This document shows, piece after piece, positions 22,251 through 33,714 of a stretch of DNA of 64,000 nucleotides. This DNA comes from Pseudoips prasinana (taxonomy: Eukaryota > Arthropoda > Insecta > Lepidoptera > Nolidae): positions 19,672,001 through 19,736,000 of the forward strand of contig OX621244.1 of assembly GCA_951640165.1 (NCBI GenBank), read 5' to 3'. Each line of letters begins with the position of its first letter. Position 1 is the stretch's first letter. The position numbers and the translations under genes were made by a program. The notes under the pieces were generated by a model. The model was not told the origin of the DNA. It did no database searches and saw nothing but the letters and a program-made list of their open reading frames with translations.

Positions 22251-24015
22251 ATATATGTGCGGAACGTCACTTTGTTAAATACACACTGACATGTAACTGA
22301 AGTGACCAAAATTTTAAATTTCTAATTAGTTTAAATATAAAATACACTACAAGGTAGTCTGAAAATTTGTGACGTATGTATGTCATGTACGAGTAGTGTT
22401 TATTTTTTCAAACATGTACAGTTGTTTTTTATAAATGTTATATTTTTGTTATACTTTAGATAAAATATGTAGCTAATTAATATGACTGCAGTAATGTATG
22501 CAATAAATGGCTAAACTTTTCGTATAAAAGGCAAAGGTAAACTCTATATAGCTATTTGGTAAAAGTATCCTCCAAACTCCAATCGCAGGCATTAACAATA
22601 ACGCTCCAATGTTTCATTAAGCCGCTTATTGAAATTTTCGGTCCATAACATAAATATTCTCTTGAAAATTCACTAAAATCTTGGTACGCAAACGCATTTC
22701 TATCTCAAAACTTTTTAGGCGCTTAGTCCATGTTAACAGTGTACAATGATTTTTGAAGGATTTGCCGAGTCAGGAATGGAGGCTAATGATTTGATATCAT
22801 TGCACCAGATACTGTCTTAACATAACCTAAACACCATGTTTTTGTTTGCTAAAAAAGAAGTCAGAACATAGATTCTTCATTTATACATAATTCACAAAGA
22901 AATGTGACTTTCAGTGCGTACGCATATGCTGAAAGTATAAGGAACTTTATCTTTATCAAGGAACACGTAGCGGCTTTACTCACCCAGATTACTTTTTTAC
23001 ACCAACACATATAGTCTACCTACACTGTCTTCAGTCGTCCAAGAGTTCCGTTGAAAATAAACGACGTAAAATGTGAGAACTAAAAGAAAACATAACTGCC
23101 TATTTTACCAAGATTTCCTTGGAATTGAAACTGCTTAAAAAATAAAGTTTCAGGTAAACTGAAGATGAGCTCCGGTGTGGAAACGGTGCCGAGCTGATTC
23201 GATAACGTCATGTTCCATGATTTGTGCACGTGAATATTTGGTTTGAAAACCATCATTCGTCGGGACTTAGGTACTTTGCCAACAGGCGGATATAGATGAT
23301 GCGCTCATAAATTTTTACTGTAGTTAGTGCGGGAGTTGAAATAACATTATGGCGGACCTTATATTCAAACGACCCTTGTACTTTAATGCTACCATCAACT
23401 CATTGTTTTAATAGCTGATTGTTCACGCTCGTGCAGTCGTGCCATCTCCAGCATCTGGTTTCTATCCATATATCTATTACTCTGATCGGATAAAAATAAA
23501 CATGGTATGTACCTAGCCCAGCCGTGGAAAGAATCCCTTCGTGGCATGTAGTGTTCGGATGGATGGCATAACTTTGAATTAGCGTTGAATTTACGATACA
23601 AATATTTTAATTTCGTATTATCTATATTTTTAACACGCTTTTATTAGCTTCACTTGTAACTTATTTTCTTACATACATACATAGTTGTATGTCAGAAAAT
23701 CTTGAAATCTTAATTTTACCCACTCCCCGATTAGGATGGAGTTTTGTACACGCTCTGATTTCTGATGACAATACATAACTAGCTTAGAAACGTCATTACA
23801 AATCCAATATGGCGGCCTCCTCAAGATGGCGTACTGGCTATTTGAAATGCACCCTCATGATATGGGTATCAATTTAAACTATTCTGTTATTTATTAATAC
23901 CGTATAGCAATCAGTTGATTAACAATAGGCTGATTTGCTGGTAGATTTACCTTGAACACGTATTTCTAGGTAAGGTTAGTTAGTTAAGGGTTCAGTGCCT
24001 CAAATCTTTTATGCT
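22251..24015. other. No gene supported
   Basis: AT-rich with short ORFs only. A 68-residue minus frame at 23395-23601 has no recognisable features. Confidence 0.45.
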
Positions 24016-24017
24016 TT

Positions 24018-24200
24018 TTTAGGGTTCCGTAGCCAAATGGCAAAAAACGGAACCCTTATAGATTCGCCAAGTCTGTCTGTCAGTCCGTCCGTATGTCACA
24101 GCCACTTTTTTCCGAAACTATAAGAGCTGTACTGCTGAAACTTGGAAAGTAGCTGTATTTTGTGATGCATTAAGAGTTTCACACAAAAATAGAAAACAAT
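24018..24200 (+). repeat. Dispersed GGAACCC-type repeat
   Basis: GGGTTCCGTAGCCAAATGG, ACGGAACCCTTATAG and GTCTGTCTGTCAGTCCGTCC are the hallmark of a repeat common in insect genomes. It abuts the foldback element at 24201. Confidence 0.55.
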
Positions 24201-24533
24201 AAAAAACCGGCCAAGTGTGAGTCGTGAGCCCCATTAAGGGGTTCCGTGGCAGCAAGTATTTCAGTTGATTAAATGAAAGGTAAAATGCGGTTTACGATTA
24301 ATGACGTATTAAAAAAAACGACTTACTAGATCTCGTTCTAACCAATTTTCGTTGTTATGTATAGTACCATACAAACTTCCACCGAAAATTGGTTTGAACG
24401 AAATCTAGTAAGTAGTTTTTTTTAATAGGTCCTAAATCGAAAACCGCAATTTATCTTTCATTCAATCAACTCAAACACTTGCTGCTACGGAACCCTCCAT
24501 GGGCGAGTCCGACTCGCACTTGGCCGCTTTTTT
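24201..24533. mobile_element. Foldback MITE with about 150-bp inverted arms
   Basis: The left end AAAAAACCGGCCAAGTGTGA is mirrored by the right end TCGCACTTGGCCGCTTTTTT. Further inside, ACGACTTACTAGATCTCGTT is mirrored by ACGAAATCTAGTAAGT, and ACCAATTTTCG by CGAAAATTGGT. The arms match with scattered substitutions almost to the centre near 24365. No ORF. A fragment of the same family lies at 42970-43035. Confidence 0.75.
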
Positions 24534-24654
24534 CAAATCTTTTATTAATTCAGCGACCATATATTAGTTATATAAAATGTTATACTAACATTATAAGCTT
24601 AAAAAGTTTTTAGTGCCTAGCATGTAGTGCAACTAGCCTACACGTGCGAAATAT

Positions 24655-24783
24655 ATTATCGTGTTGGACTTCAAAAATATGTTATTCATGGGTCACACCA
24701 GTAGCATCCAGTGCGGGTATTGAACATGAAAAAGTAGGCGCCGATATAGAGGCGAGGTGGCTAGCTTAACTAGTACGCCACAT
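24655..24783 (-). repeat. tRNA-derived SINE, family C, diverged
   Basis: ATGGGTCACACCAGTAGCAT and a decayed tRNA-like head (GAGGCGAGGTGGCTAGC) resemble the copies at 26510, 31200 and 35884. Confidence 0.45.
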
Positions 24784-24785
24784 AA

Positions 24786-25496
24786 ATGAAAAATGAAAAA
24801 TGAAAAATGTTTATTGTGTCTCAAATGGTTACATCAGCAAATGTGAATGAAACAGCCCCAGTAAGTAATTAATAATATGTTGGGGTTGTCTCGCTCCTTC
24901 CCTTATTCCATACTTAACAATATTTGAGACAGAGATAATTATAACTATAACAATAAAAATAAGATAAAATTAACAAACAAAAAATTAGAAATTAATAATA
25001 AAAGTAAAAACAGAAGAGAAACAATAATAACTTAAACTAGTTTGCAGCTCTGTGTATTATTTGATTGTGAGGATGTGGATGTATGTATGTGTGATTATAG
25101 TAGTGTGCGATTTTGAGTTTGTGTTTATATTATTGTATGTGTTTGCCTGTTTTCTGGTGGTACGTTATAGCAAATAAGTGTTTATGTAAGTCTATCTAGA
25201 ATATGCTCTGTTTCTTCGTATGTTAGAGATTTTAACCACTCGGTTATCACTTTTTTGCTTTTGTGCGACACCTCGTAGTGGAACTTTAGCTCACCGTTAC
25301 TTATATTGTATATGTAGGCTGATTGGCATACATACTGGCGCCTTGCAAACATTGTGCGTACACGTGGCGAATAAGCTACAATATCATTTCGCCTCCTAGC
25401 CAAGTTTTCTGGGTTATATGGGATGTGTTTGTGTAAATATAGTATAATGGTTAAAACGTACAGTTTTCTAACATATGCACACACATATATGTTCAC
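24786..25496 (-). pseudogene. CR1-group LINE 3' end, severely 5'-truncated
   Basis: The minus ORF ends with HKSKKVITEWLKSLTYEETE and a stop at 25182. This parallels the C-terminus of the intact LINE at 55668 (KKSVTTWLLTKNYDETENML). About 400 bp of 3' UTR follows and ends in a tandem (ATTTTTC)-type tail at 24787-24812. The 5' truncation point is near 25496. Confidence 0.65.
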
Positions 25497-25809
25497 TCCA
25501 ATTTAAACAACAAAATGGAGCAGCTTCAGGCGTTCTGCTATCTTCAATATCACAATGCTGTCTTCTTACAACATTGAATGCGACTGCGAGAATGATTTTC
25601 ACTGAATAATATTCCAGGTATTTTAAATAACTGTTAGGAAATTGTGTGCACAAAATTCTTATTATTGTGATTTATTGTAAGTTAAAAAACATGTTACAGT
25701 AAAGGTAAAGGAGAAAACTTTAAAAATATTTAGGAATCAGACCAAAGGCGCATTAAGGTAAGTGAAGTAAATATCTATATGTATAATGAAAACATAATTA
25801 CATGGCTAA

Positions 25810-25920
25810 TAGAAAATTATACCAAACGACAAAATCTAAGTCAGGCCTCAAACAAAACAAAAGTCACGTGGAGTTAAATCTGGGCTTTTAGCTGGCAATG
25901 CCACTCGGCCACCTTTGCCA
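25810..25920 (-). pseudogene. Mariner-like transposase relic
   Basis: The minus strand gives a WP.GI.A, KSPDLTPRDF and CFV string across one frame change, like the third-Asp region of mariner transposases. The rest is gone. Confidence 0.4.
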
Positions 25921-25921
25921 A

Positions 25922-26100
25922 TTCATCATCATCATTATATTAGCCCGAAGACGTCCACTGTTGGACAAAGATCTCCCCCAAGGATCCCCACAATGCCCGG
26001 GCTTATGCTTCCCACCCTGTTCCCCCTGATAAACGTCTGCCATAGTTAAGCCCAAGCATGTCAGCATGTCCAAGTACGTCGCGTCGCACCAGTTAAGCGT
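25922..26100 (-). repeat. RTE-like LINE 3' end fragment
   Basis: A (CAT)n tail, then GACGTCCACTGTTGGACAAA and CCCCCAAGGATCCCCACAAT, the antisense 3' end of an RTE subfamily. Confidence 0.5.
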
Positions 26101-26509
26101 CCTTTAAATACGTCTTTAATAATTCCAGCCCATACATTTACAATGATATAAATAAGTAGACTATTTAGGTGACCGTTTTATTTAATAATAAATACTCCAC
26201 ATTTGTATATTCCGCACTCATTTTCACAAATCAAACTGCGAAACGTGCCTGTGACGTTGACATCTCATACAAAACTGACGAGACGATGCGTGAGCGCGTT
26301 TCCGCGTTTTGACCAAAACACAATGGGCGGAGCCTATAGTCAGTGAAATGGCATTTAATTGATGGATGATCATTATTTGCGTTTCGGCGTGCATTGGCTA
26401 CGTGAGGATGTAAGCATTTAGTCCACGTGGAATGCTAGGTACTGAGATAAAGTTCGGACGCGTATTATAAATATTTTTAATGCCTATTTTTTTAATTATG
26501 ATTAGACAA

Positions 26510-26690
26510 TGCCCGCACTAGGGAATCTAATCCCTGTGTCGCGGGGTACTACACGGGAAACATATAATAAACGGACACAAATTACATCCAGACTCAGAAC
26601 AACTATTTATGGGTCACACAAGTAGGTGTCCGGCGCGGGACTCTAACCCGCGACACGAAGCAACTGTACTCAAATAACTAGTCAGTTAGC
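26510..26690 (-). repeat. tRNA-derived SINE, family C
   Basis: ACGGACACAAATTACATCCA and ATGGGTCACACAAGTAG lead into an antisense tRNA head with GCGCGGGACTCTAACCCGCG. Same family as 31200-31385 and 35884-36076. Confidence 0.75.
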
Positions 26691-26699
26691 TTTAATGCT

Positions 26700-27285
26700 A
26701 ATGCTAAATACTAAAGTTTTAGTGAACCCACCAATCCGACCCACCGGTCTTTTTGCACTGTCCTAAGGTTCACGGACGGACTTCATAGGCGGACTTAATG
26801 CCAAAGGCGTAGGTAACGCCTTTAAATTCAATCTATCATTATTTACGAATACGTTTAACTCCTTATTTTGGTGGAATAAAACGGAGTCATATGTTCTGAA
26901 TAAGCTTGTTGATTTCGTAAATACCATCTGTCTGTTAAGTTTTGTAATTTGTTTGTTGTTGACACTGAGGGCTCTCTATCTTAAGATCGTATAGTCACAA
27001 ATGAGTATCAACACAATAAGATTCTGTTTCAAATGAATTCAAAGGATCGTTTCAACCATCTGGTAAAATGATATGTAACTATTTACTCCATGGTATAGAA
27101 TAAGTAAACAAGCAGAATATGATTTATTGTTGAGTATGTTTCTCATATATTGGTTAGCTACAAATCCTTGGAAAAACTTGGCAAAAAAATCGTATAGTTT
27201 ATATATACAATTCGCTACAACTGGTTTCTCTAGATTTTTAAATTGAAGCAACCATATCAAACCATCCCTCCGTACCAAAAATTAT
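26700..27285. other. No gene supported
   Basis: AT-rich sequence. A 79-residue minus frame (27039-27278) is hydrophobic and unrecognised. Confidence 0.4.
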
Positions 27286-27289
27286 CGAC

Positions 27290-27965
27290 CAAACAGATAT
27301 CTCTTATCATTTTGGCGGGCTGCTTGCTCATTCTGCAGGGCGTGCAACTGTTTCTCCTGACGACGCGTTTGCTCTTCCTGAAACAAACAAGAAAACAAGT
27401 GTTTGCAAACGGAGCCTTTATTGACCTCAAAAGAGATGACGACAGTTAGTGCTACTAAGATGATGGAACGCACTTAGAGTCCCGGCGATAAGCACTGAGT
27501 GAGGATTCTACGTGGCACACTTGCTGAGTCCCCGCGACAATACTGTGCGAGTGGGGTGACGTACACAGTACACCTCTCACTTGTACTCAATACTTGGCAC
27601 TGATCACTGTTTCAATTTCACTTTTACTTCTCTTGATGCGCCTTCGATTTCTCTTGAATTAACTCTTATCGATATATTGCTTACAATAACCACAATTGAG
27701 CTAAATTTTAAAAATGTCTCCAGTATCCCAGGGACAGAATCTTTTTTAATTAAAATGTTCTGTCCTTCTCATCACCTATCTCTATCCGGAAATGCGCCAC
27801 ATCATTTTCATTTCATTCTAGAACCGTCTTATGTCAAGTTTGCGTTAAGAAATTTGTATGTTTGTTAACAGCAGCTATCCTTTTTTTGTTTTTCTATTAA
27901 CTAGAACATTTGCGAAATGTTACAAAAACCACTAAAAACCCTCACTGGTGTGACTAACCAAATTG
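27290..27965 (-). repeat. LTR-like repeat, copy 2
   Basis: The reverse complement aligns with 21605-22250 from GGTTTTTAGTGG to GTCAATAAAGGCTCC. Beyond that (27282-27377) the minus strand reads a charged stretch with QTRRQEKQLHALQNEQAARQ, which could be the start of a retroelement internal region. The polyadenylation-like AATAAA is in the same place in both copies. Confidence 0.45.
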
Positions 27966-29460
27966 GCTCGTCACTTTGAGATTATTCGACTTTGCATCGT
28001 CCAGCTAACCGTATTATAATTGAACTGGCGCGTTGCAATATTTTTTTACATAATAGAAAAGATGTAACAACTGATTTCTATTACTGTGATTCGAATTATG
28101 CTTGATTATCAAATGTAAACTAATCAATACAATACTTCAATTCATTCAAAAGTAATAATTTTCACTTAAGAATATCACTAGCTATTATGTAGTTCCTTGT
28201 CTATTCTTCAAATCGACCAATTGCAGCATGGTTTTAAACAGTTGCAGAATTACCGGGAAATATGAATGTTTTACTAAACAGATACTTATTTTCCGATTTC
28301 GATTTATAGTTTTAAGATTTTCTGATGTTCAATGCTTTCATATCAAAACATTACTTCATACATAATAAGTAACATAATTACTCAATCTTCATAAGTGAGT
28401 TCAGGTGTTACTATACAATTATTGTTGAAGTTCAAGAATTAATTGATCTTTGACAGGCATGTGAAGTTCCATGAGCAGATGAGTCTAATAATAATAATAC
28501 AATATTGAAGTATTATTATAGTTTGACTTTGTTATTAGTCAGCCCAGTGGTAACAATTAAAACTATTTTTTAAACTTGCTTATAATGTAAAATAAGCTTA
28601 TTAATAATAAACTAGCTTAAGATATTTCAGTTTTGGAGAATTCAAGAAGTTACTTATTAAATATTAAGGCATATGCCAATGTTTCCCTTGATAAAATATA
28701 AATGTATAATGCGTTACTCATATATATTTTGAAATAAAAAAAAATAGGTTAGCGTAGTCAAAAGGTTAAGCCCTCTTATGTCTCTTGCGTTTTCAAAGGA
28801 CATTGACTATGTATTGTAATAGAAATAGTAACCCTTTTAAGGACATTTGCCATCCAGCGGTGGAAGCCCTGACCAATTGGAGACGGGAGCTACAGTATCT
28901 CACGGGGCTGCTTTGGTAGGTGGTAATAACGTATCATAATATTTTATGTTAATACTACTTATTCGCAGTTATATGAGGTTCTTGTAACATGTAACACTAA
29001 GCGTGTAGCTTCTCCAACTCAGAGTCAAGACGTGTCTTAGACGGGGCATAACGAGACACTTATGTCTTGTTAAGTGTCAATGTTCACTGTCGTTTCAATC
29101 TCAAATATTCTACTACAAATAAGGACGCTCTCACTAGGAAGAAAATTTGAATTTACTAACTCTTCGAATAATTTTCGTTAAGTAATATTTCGAAAGCTTC
29201 AAAATTATATTGTCAACGTTTTGATCCTTCCATCTGGTCCAACCCTCATTTATTGCGGTACCTATACTTCAGTAAATTCTAAATGTAATTTTGAATGAAT
29301 AAAGATATTATTATTATTACATTTTTGTTTACTACTCTACTTTCATTATATTATCACACAGCTGCTCCATCTAGGACAATCTAATTAAATTAAATCTAAT
29401 CAAATTAGAATACTAGCCAATGGATATAAACACCTATCTACTTATTTACGATTTGTTTGC
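27966..29460. other. No gene supported
   Basis: AT-rich. A GC-richer patch at about 28850-28920 reads an open frame of about 28 residues but lacks convincing splice context. Confidence 0.45.
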
Positions 29461-29954
29461 AAATATCGTCCCCGTAGTTGGAAAACTAAATAAGTCCGAT
29501 TTTGGCGATTTTGACTTTTTCCTATTTTCAAAACACCTAAAACCTGCCGCATATTTGAGCCTTACAGGCATTTTCATATCTTATTCCGTTCCAAAGATAT
29601 AGCCATTTTTGTCAGACAGGTCATGACAGATGGAATAATAAATATCTTCAGACAAACACAATTTTTTTAAAGGAAAACTAAATAACTCAGTAAATAAATC
29701 AATAACTCTAGTCAATGACAAGATGAATGTCGAATAAGTTAAATAACTTGAGTTGTTGAATTTTTCCTCAACTTAATTTTTTTTTTACAAAACTAACTTA
29801 GTTCGAGGAAAACTAAATAACTCTATTTATTTAATTCTGCTATCCAGAATTCTGATATAACGTATCTTATTTATAAATATTTGGTGTTATTTAATTCTTC
29901 TACAACAAGATGAAGATTAATTACAAGATGCTAGGCAAATAAAATTAAATAACT

Positions 29955-30300
29955 TAAGTTGTCATCAAAGGAAATAAGAGGTTCAAGTCCCATTTCGGGT
30001 ATCAAACCAACGCCACCTTCAACAGATGAAGAATCTTTTGCTGATTCTGGATATACATGGATTCCGGACACAGAAGAAGAAAATAAAAACGAAACTTAGT
30101 TCTTTAATAGACATCAATATTTCATTGGATAAGAAGAAAAAAAGAGTAAAGAGATTTGAACGAATAAACCCCATTTTGTCGAGAGATTCTGAAGATGAAA
30201 CAAGTAATATTATAACAATTCGAGCAATTATTGAAACCCTTATTGAACAAGTCTCACCGGGTTACCCTGAAAAAGAATCATGGAACACTATATTTCGCTG
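29955..30300 (+). pseudogene. Unrecognised coding remnant inside the TIR-bounded element
   Basis: Two overlapping frames look protein-like. One reads IKPTPPSTDEESFADSGYTW and a following acidic stretch to a TAG at about 30097. Another covers 30026-30300 and is Lys/Arg-rich, then continues IITIRAIIETLIEQ. A frameshifted N-terminal part of a transposase, or an ORF1 of the downstream RTE LINE, are both possible. No domain is identified. Confidence 0.3.
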
Positions 30301-30334
30301 AGACAATAGTTTCAGAAATAGAAACAGAAAATAA

Positions 30335-33150
30335 GGAAATAGAAACCGGGGTGCTAAAAACCCCCGGCAGACGCCGTTTTACCAAAACCAACAACCTCTG
30401 GCCCTGGCTACATATAACACTCGCATACAGCGGACCGACGAGAAGATCATCAAACTGGAGGAGGAGCTGAACAGGTTACATTGGGATATCATAAGATTGT
30501 CTCAAGTCCGAAGAGAGGGGAAGGGCACGATAATCCTAAAATCCGGGAACCTGCTCTATTTCCAGAACCAACGGCGACCTACGGTCCCAAGGTGGTGTCA
30601 CCTTGGGACAAACACTTGGGACAACGTAGTGAAAATCGAGAGGGTGTCGACCAGGGTGGCGTAACTTATTCTCAGAATTACCAAGCGGTATTCGTTGAAG
30701 GTAATACAGGTATACGCGCCGACTTCGACGAACTCCGACGGTGAGGTTGAGGATATATCAAGAGCCATACATAGCTCTAAAACCCTTTCACTGTGGTCAT
30801 TTGTGGACTTTGACGCGAAGCTGGGCAAACGATTCGGTAATGGGCTGAGAGTGGGGCAATTTGGAACTGGAGACCGGAACCCCCGGGGCCAAATGTTGGC
30901 CGACTTCATGGAGAAGGAGGAACTCTTAATGATGAATTCCTTATTCAGAAAGTCGGATCACCGCAAATGGACCTGGGTGAACCCCGATGGTAAAACCAAA
31001 AATTAGATAGACTTTATCTTGTCGATGAGACGACAGATGTTCAATGCGGATAAAACCGGCAGCGATCACAGACTGGTGAGAGGCTCATTGAACCTTAATG
31101 TCAAGTTGCAGAGGTCCCGACTGATAAAGTCTACGCTCCGATCTTTACCTATCCACGTCCAAAACCCCGAACCATTTTAGCTCTAATTGCAAAACCGTTT
31201 CGAATGCCTAGCACTAGGTAATCTAATCTTATAGGTACTTTACAAAACATAATAGACGGACACAAATTACATCCAGGCTCAGAACAACTATTTATGGGTC
31301 ACACAAATAGCTGTCTGGCGCGGGATTAAAACCCGCGACACGAAGCGGCGAGGCGACTGTCTCAGCCACCACGCCACACATGCAGTCAAGTGGACTTATA
31401 CTACGACAAGCTTGTAGAAGCTGCCCATACGGCTGGGTCTAAATTCTTCAAGGCCCGCTGTACAAACAAAACTAAAAAGATCTCTGACTTTACCCTGCAA
31501 CTTATGGAAGAAAGACAAATGGTTCTGAACTCCTCAGATCATGCTACCAGATACCGGTGGCTCAAAAGACAGATCTCAAAATCTTTGACTCGCCTCACGC
31601 GTCAATTTAATACAATTAGTATGAAAGAGACCATCAAGCGGAACAAAGGCTCTAAAGTGCCTCGGATCCCAGAGCACGACTAACCCGTCATTACACCGAA
31701 GACATCCTGGAAGTCAGCCTGTACGAGATTAGAATGGCTCTCAGACAACATAAGAACAACAAGGCGCTTGGTGAGGATGTAGTTACAGCAGAGCTTCTGA
31801 AGGCGGGTGGTACACCAATCCTACGGGCCCATCAGAACTTATTTAACTCCGTCATACTAGATGGTCAAACTAATAACAACTCCACAAGCATGGCAACGAA
31901 GTGTGATGGTGCTCTTCTTCAAAAAGGGTGACAAAACCCTATTGAAGAATTATAGGCCGACACTGCTGAGCCATGTTTACAATTTGCTTTCGAGGGTCAT
32001 TACGAATCGTCTCGCACGCAGGTTTGATGACTTCCAGCCTCCCGAACTAACTGGTTTCTGAAAAGGCTTTAGCACCATAGGCCACATACATACGCTGGGG
32101 CAAGTTGTGTAGAAGGCCGAAAAGTATAACAAGCCACTGTGTTTACCGTCTGTGGAGTGTGAGAAAGCCCTTGATTCTATCGAAACCTGGGCCGTGCTCA
32201 GGTCTCTCCAACGGTGGTAATCGACTACCGGTATATCGAGGTATTAAAGTGTTTGTATGAAAACGCCACTATGTCAGTGCGACACCAGGACTACAATTCG
32301 AAACCTATCCACTTACAGCGAGGCGTGAGACGGGGAGATGTTATATTTCTGAAACTGTTCACCACTGCATTGGGAGATGTCTTTAAGCTTCTGGACTGGA
32401 AAGGCTTTAGCAATGTCAATGGCGATTACATCACTCACCATCGATTTGCCAATGAGCAGTCATGGCTGAGACCATGGAAGATCTCGGTACAATGCTCGAT
32501 GACCTCAGCAGAGTTTCTCAACAAGTGGGTCTGATAAATGAACATGGATAAGACGAAAATCATGTCAAACGTCCATATTGCACCCACTCAATTGAAGGTT
32601 GGAGACTAGGACATACCATCCAACAAGGTAGGTCCAACTTCGAAAAGGAGATCAATTGTAGAATCCAACTCGGATGGGCAGCGTTCGGGAAGCTACGTAA
32701 CATTTTCTCTTCCAAAGTACCGCAGTTTCTCAAGTCGAAAGTCTTCGACCAGTGTGTGTTGCCAGTGATGACTTACGGAACAGAGACGTGGTCGCTCACT
32801 ATGGGCCTTATTAGAAGGCTCAAGGTCACCCAAAGAGCAATGGAGAGGGCTATGCTTGACGTTTCCCTGCGGGATCGAATCAGAAGTGTCAAAATCCGCA
32901 GGCGAACCAAAATCATCGACATAGCCCGAAGAATTGCAAAACTGAAGTGGCAGTGGGCGGGCACATAGTTTATAGACCCGACGGCCGTTGGGGCAAAAAG
33001 GTTCTCAAGAGGTGACCACGAACTGGAAGAGGAGAGAGTGTGGGCAGGCCCCCTACAAGATGGGCCGATGATCTTGTGCGGGTCGCTGGGTGCGAATAGC
33101 GCAAGACCGGCAATTGTGGAGTTCGGCTGATATGATAAAGATGATAATGT
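30335..33150 (+). pseudogene. RTE-clade LINE (endonuclease + RT), heavily decayed and split by a SINE
   Basis: The order is typical of RTE. An endonuclease start (TYNTR.., LEEELNRLHWDIIRLSQVRR, near 30400-30520), an IQVYAPTS block near 30700 and an endonuclease end with HRKWTWVNPDG near 30960 come first. After the SINE (31200-31385) come a linker region, RT motifs LLKNYRPTLLSHVYNLLSRV (about 31940-32000) and RRGD (about 32325), a degraded catalytic box where FADD is expected (FANE near 32445), and VLPVMTYGTETWS near 32757. The tail GRGESVGRPP.RWADDLVRVAG ends near 33130. There are several frameshifts and stops, so it is dead. The 3' end is an ATG-rich tail near 33140. Confidence 0.85.
31200..31385 (-). 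repeat. tRNA-derived SINE, family C, inside the RTE LINE
   Basis: ACGGACACAAATTACATCCA, ATGGGTCACACAAATAG, then an antisense tRNA-like head with AAACCCGCGACACGAAG and CCACCACGCCACAC. It interrupts the LINE coding sequence. Confidence 0.8.
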
Positions 33151-33672
33151 ATATTTTTTAAGGATGTGGCATGATAAGTATCTGATAACAATACACCTTT
33201 TATAAACTTTTCTATTTATTCCTTAATATAACTTTATTAATATCATAATACAGCGTTTATTTCATATGTGCCCATCAAAAGGTAAAAAAATATCAAAGTA
33301 ATAATAACATACAAAGCCACTAAATTTTACATTTAAAAATATTTCGAGTATGATAAATTCAATAACTGCACTTATTTCACCTAATTTGACTCTACCACAT
33401 GTATTTAGCTTGTAGGAAAACTAAATAAATAGCCGAAATAAGTAGCTAATTGCAGTTACGTTATAAAAACAGTTGTGGCAAAATTAAACAACTTGATTTT
33501 TTATTTGTTATTTAGTTATAGGTAAAGATAGAGTTCAGTTTGTTAAAGCATAATGTGAAAGGTTATCAGGTCCACAAAATATGAAATCGCCGACAGCAAA
33601 ATTGTCCCACATTTTCTTACAAATGAACAATAACTAAAAAAAAAACACTAAATCGCGTTTATCTCAGAACTA
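33150..33672. other. Right internal flank of the TIR-bounded element
   Basis: AT-rich, with ACTAAATAA-type motifs matching the left subterminal region (about 33418 and 33525). No ORF. Confidence 0.45.
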
Positions 33673-33714
33673 CAAAATCAGAGTTATTTAGTTTTCCAAC
33701 TACGGGGACGATAT

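Larger units (their letters stand above)
29463..33714. mobile_element. 4.25-kb segment bounded by 42-bp terminal inverted repeats (DNA transposon type unknown)
   Basis: 29463-29504 and 33673-33714 are reverse complements with two mismatches in 42 bp (outer part ATATCGTCCCCGTAGTTGGA). Subterminal copies of GGAAAACTAAATAACT recur at about 29681, 29810 and, inverted, 33683. TGCA occurs one base outside each end (29458-29461 and 33716-33719) and may be the target duplication. No transposase is recognised. Most of the interior is a later RTE LINE insertion. Superfamily is unassigned. Confidence 0.7.

Noticed and set aside
27282..27473. Possible neuropeptide precursor on the minus strand: hydrophobic start and a C-terminal KRYLFGR-stop resembling an amidated peptide
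   Set aside because: The frame starts with GTG, not ATG. The segment up to AATAAA aligns with the LTR-like repeat at 21605-22250, so it is repeat sequence and the hydrophobic stretch is fortuitous.
28850..28920. GC-richer patch with an open frame (ICHPAVEALTNWRREL) before GTAGGT
   Set aside because: No matching neighbouring exon or family; could be a decayed repeat.
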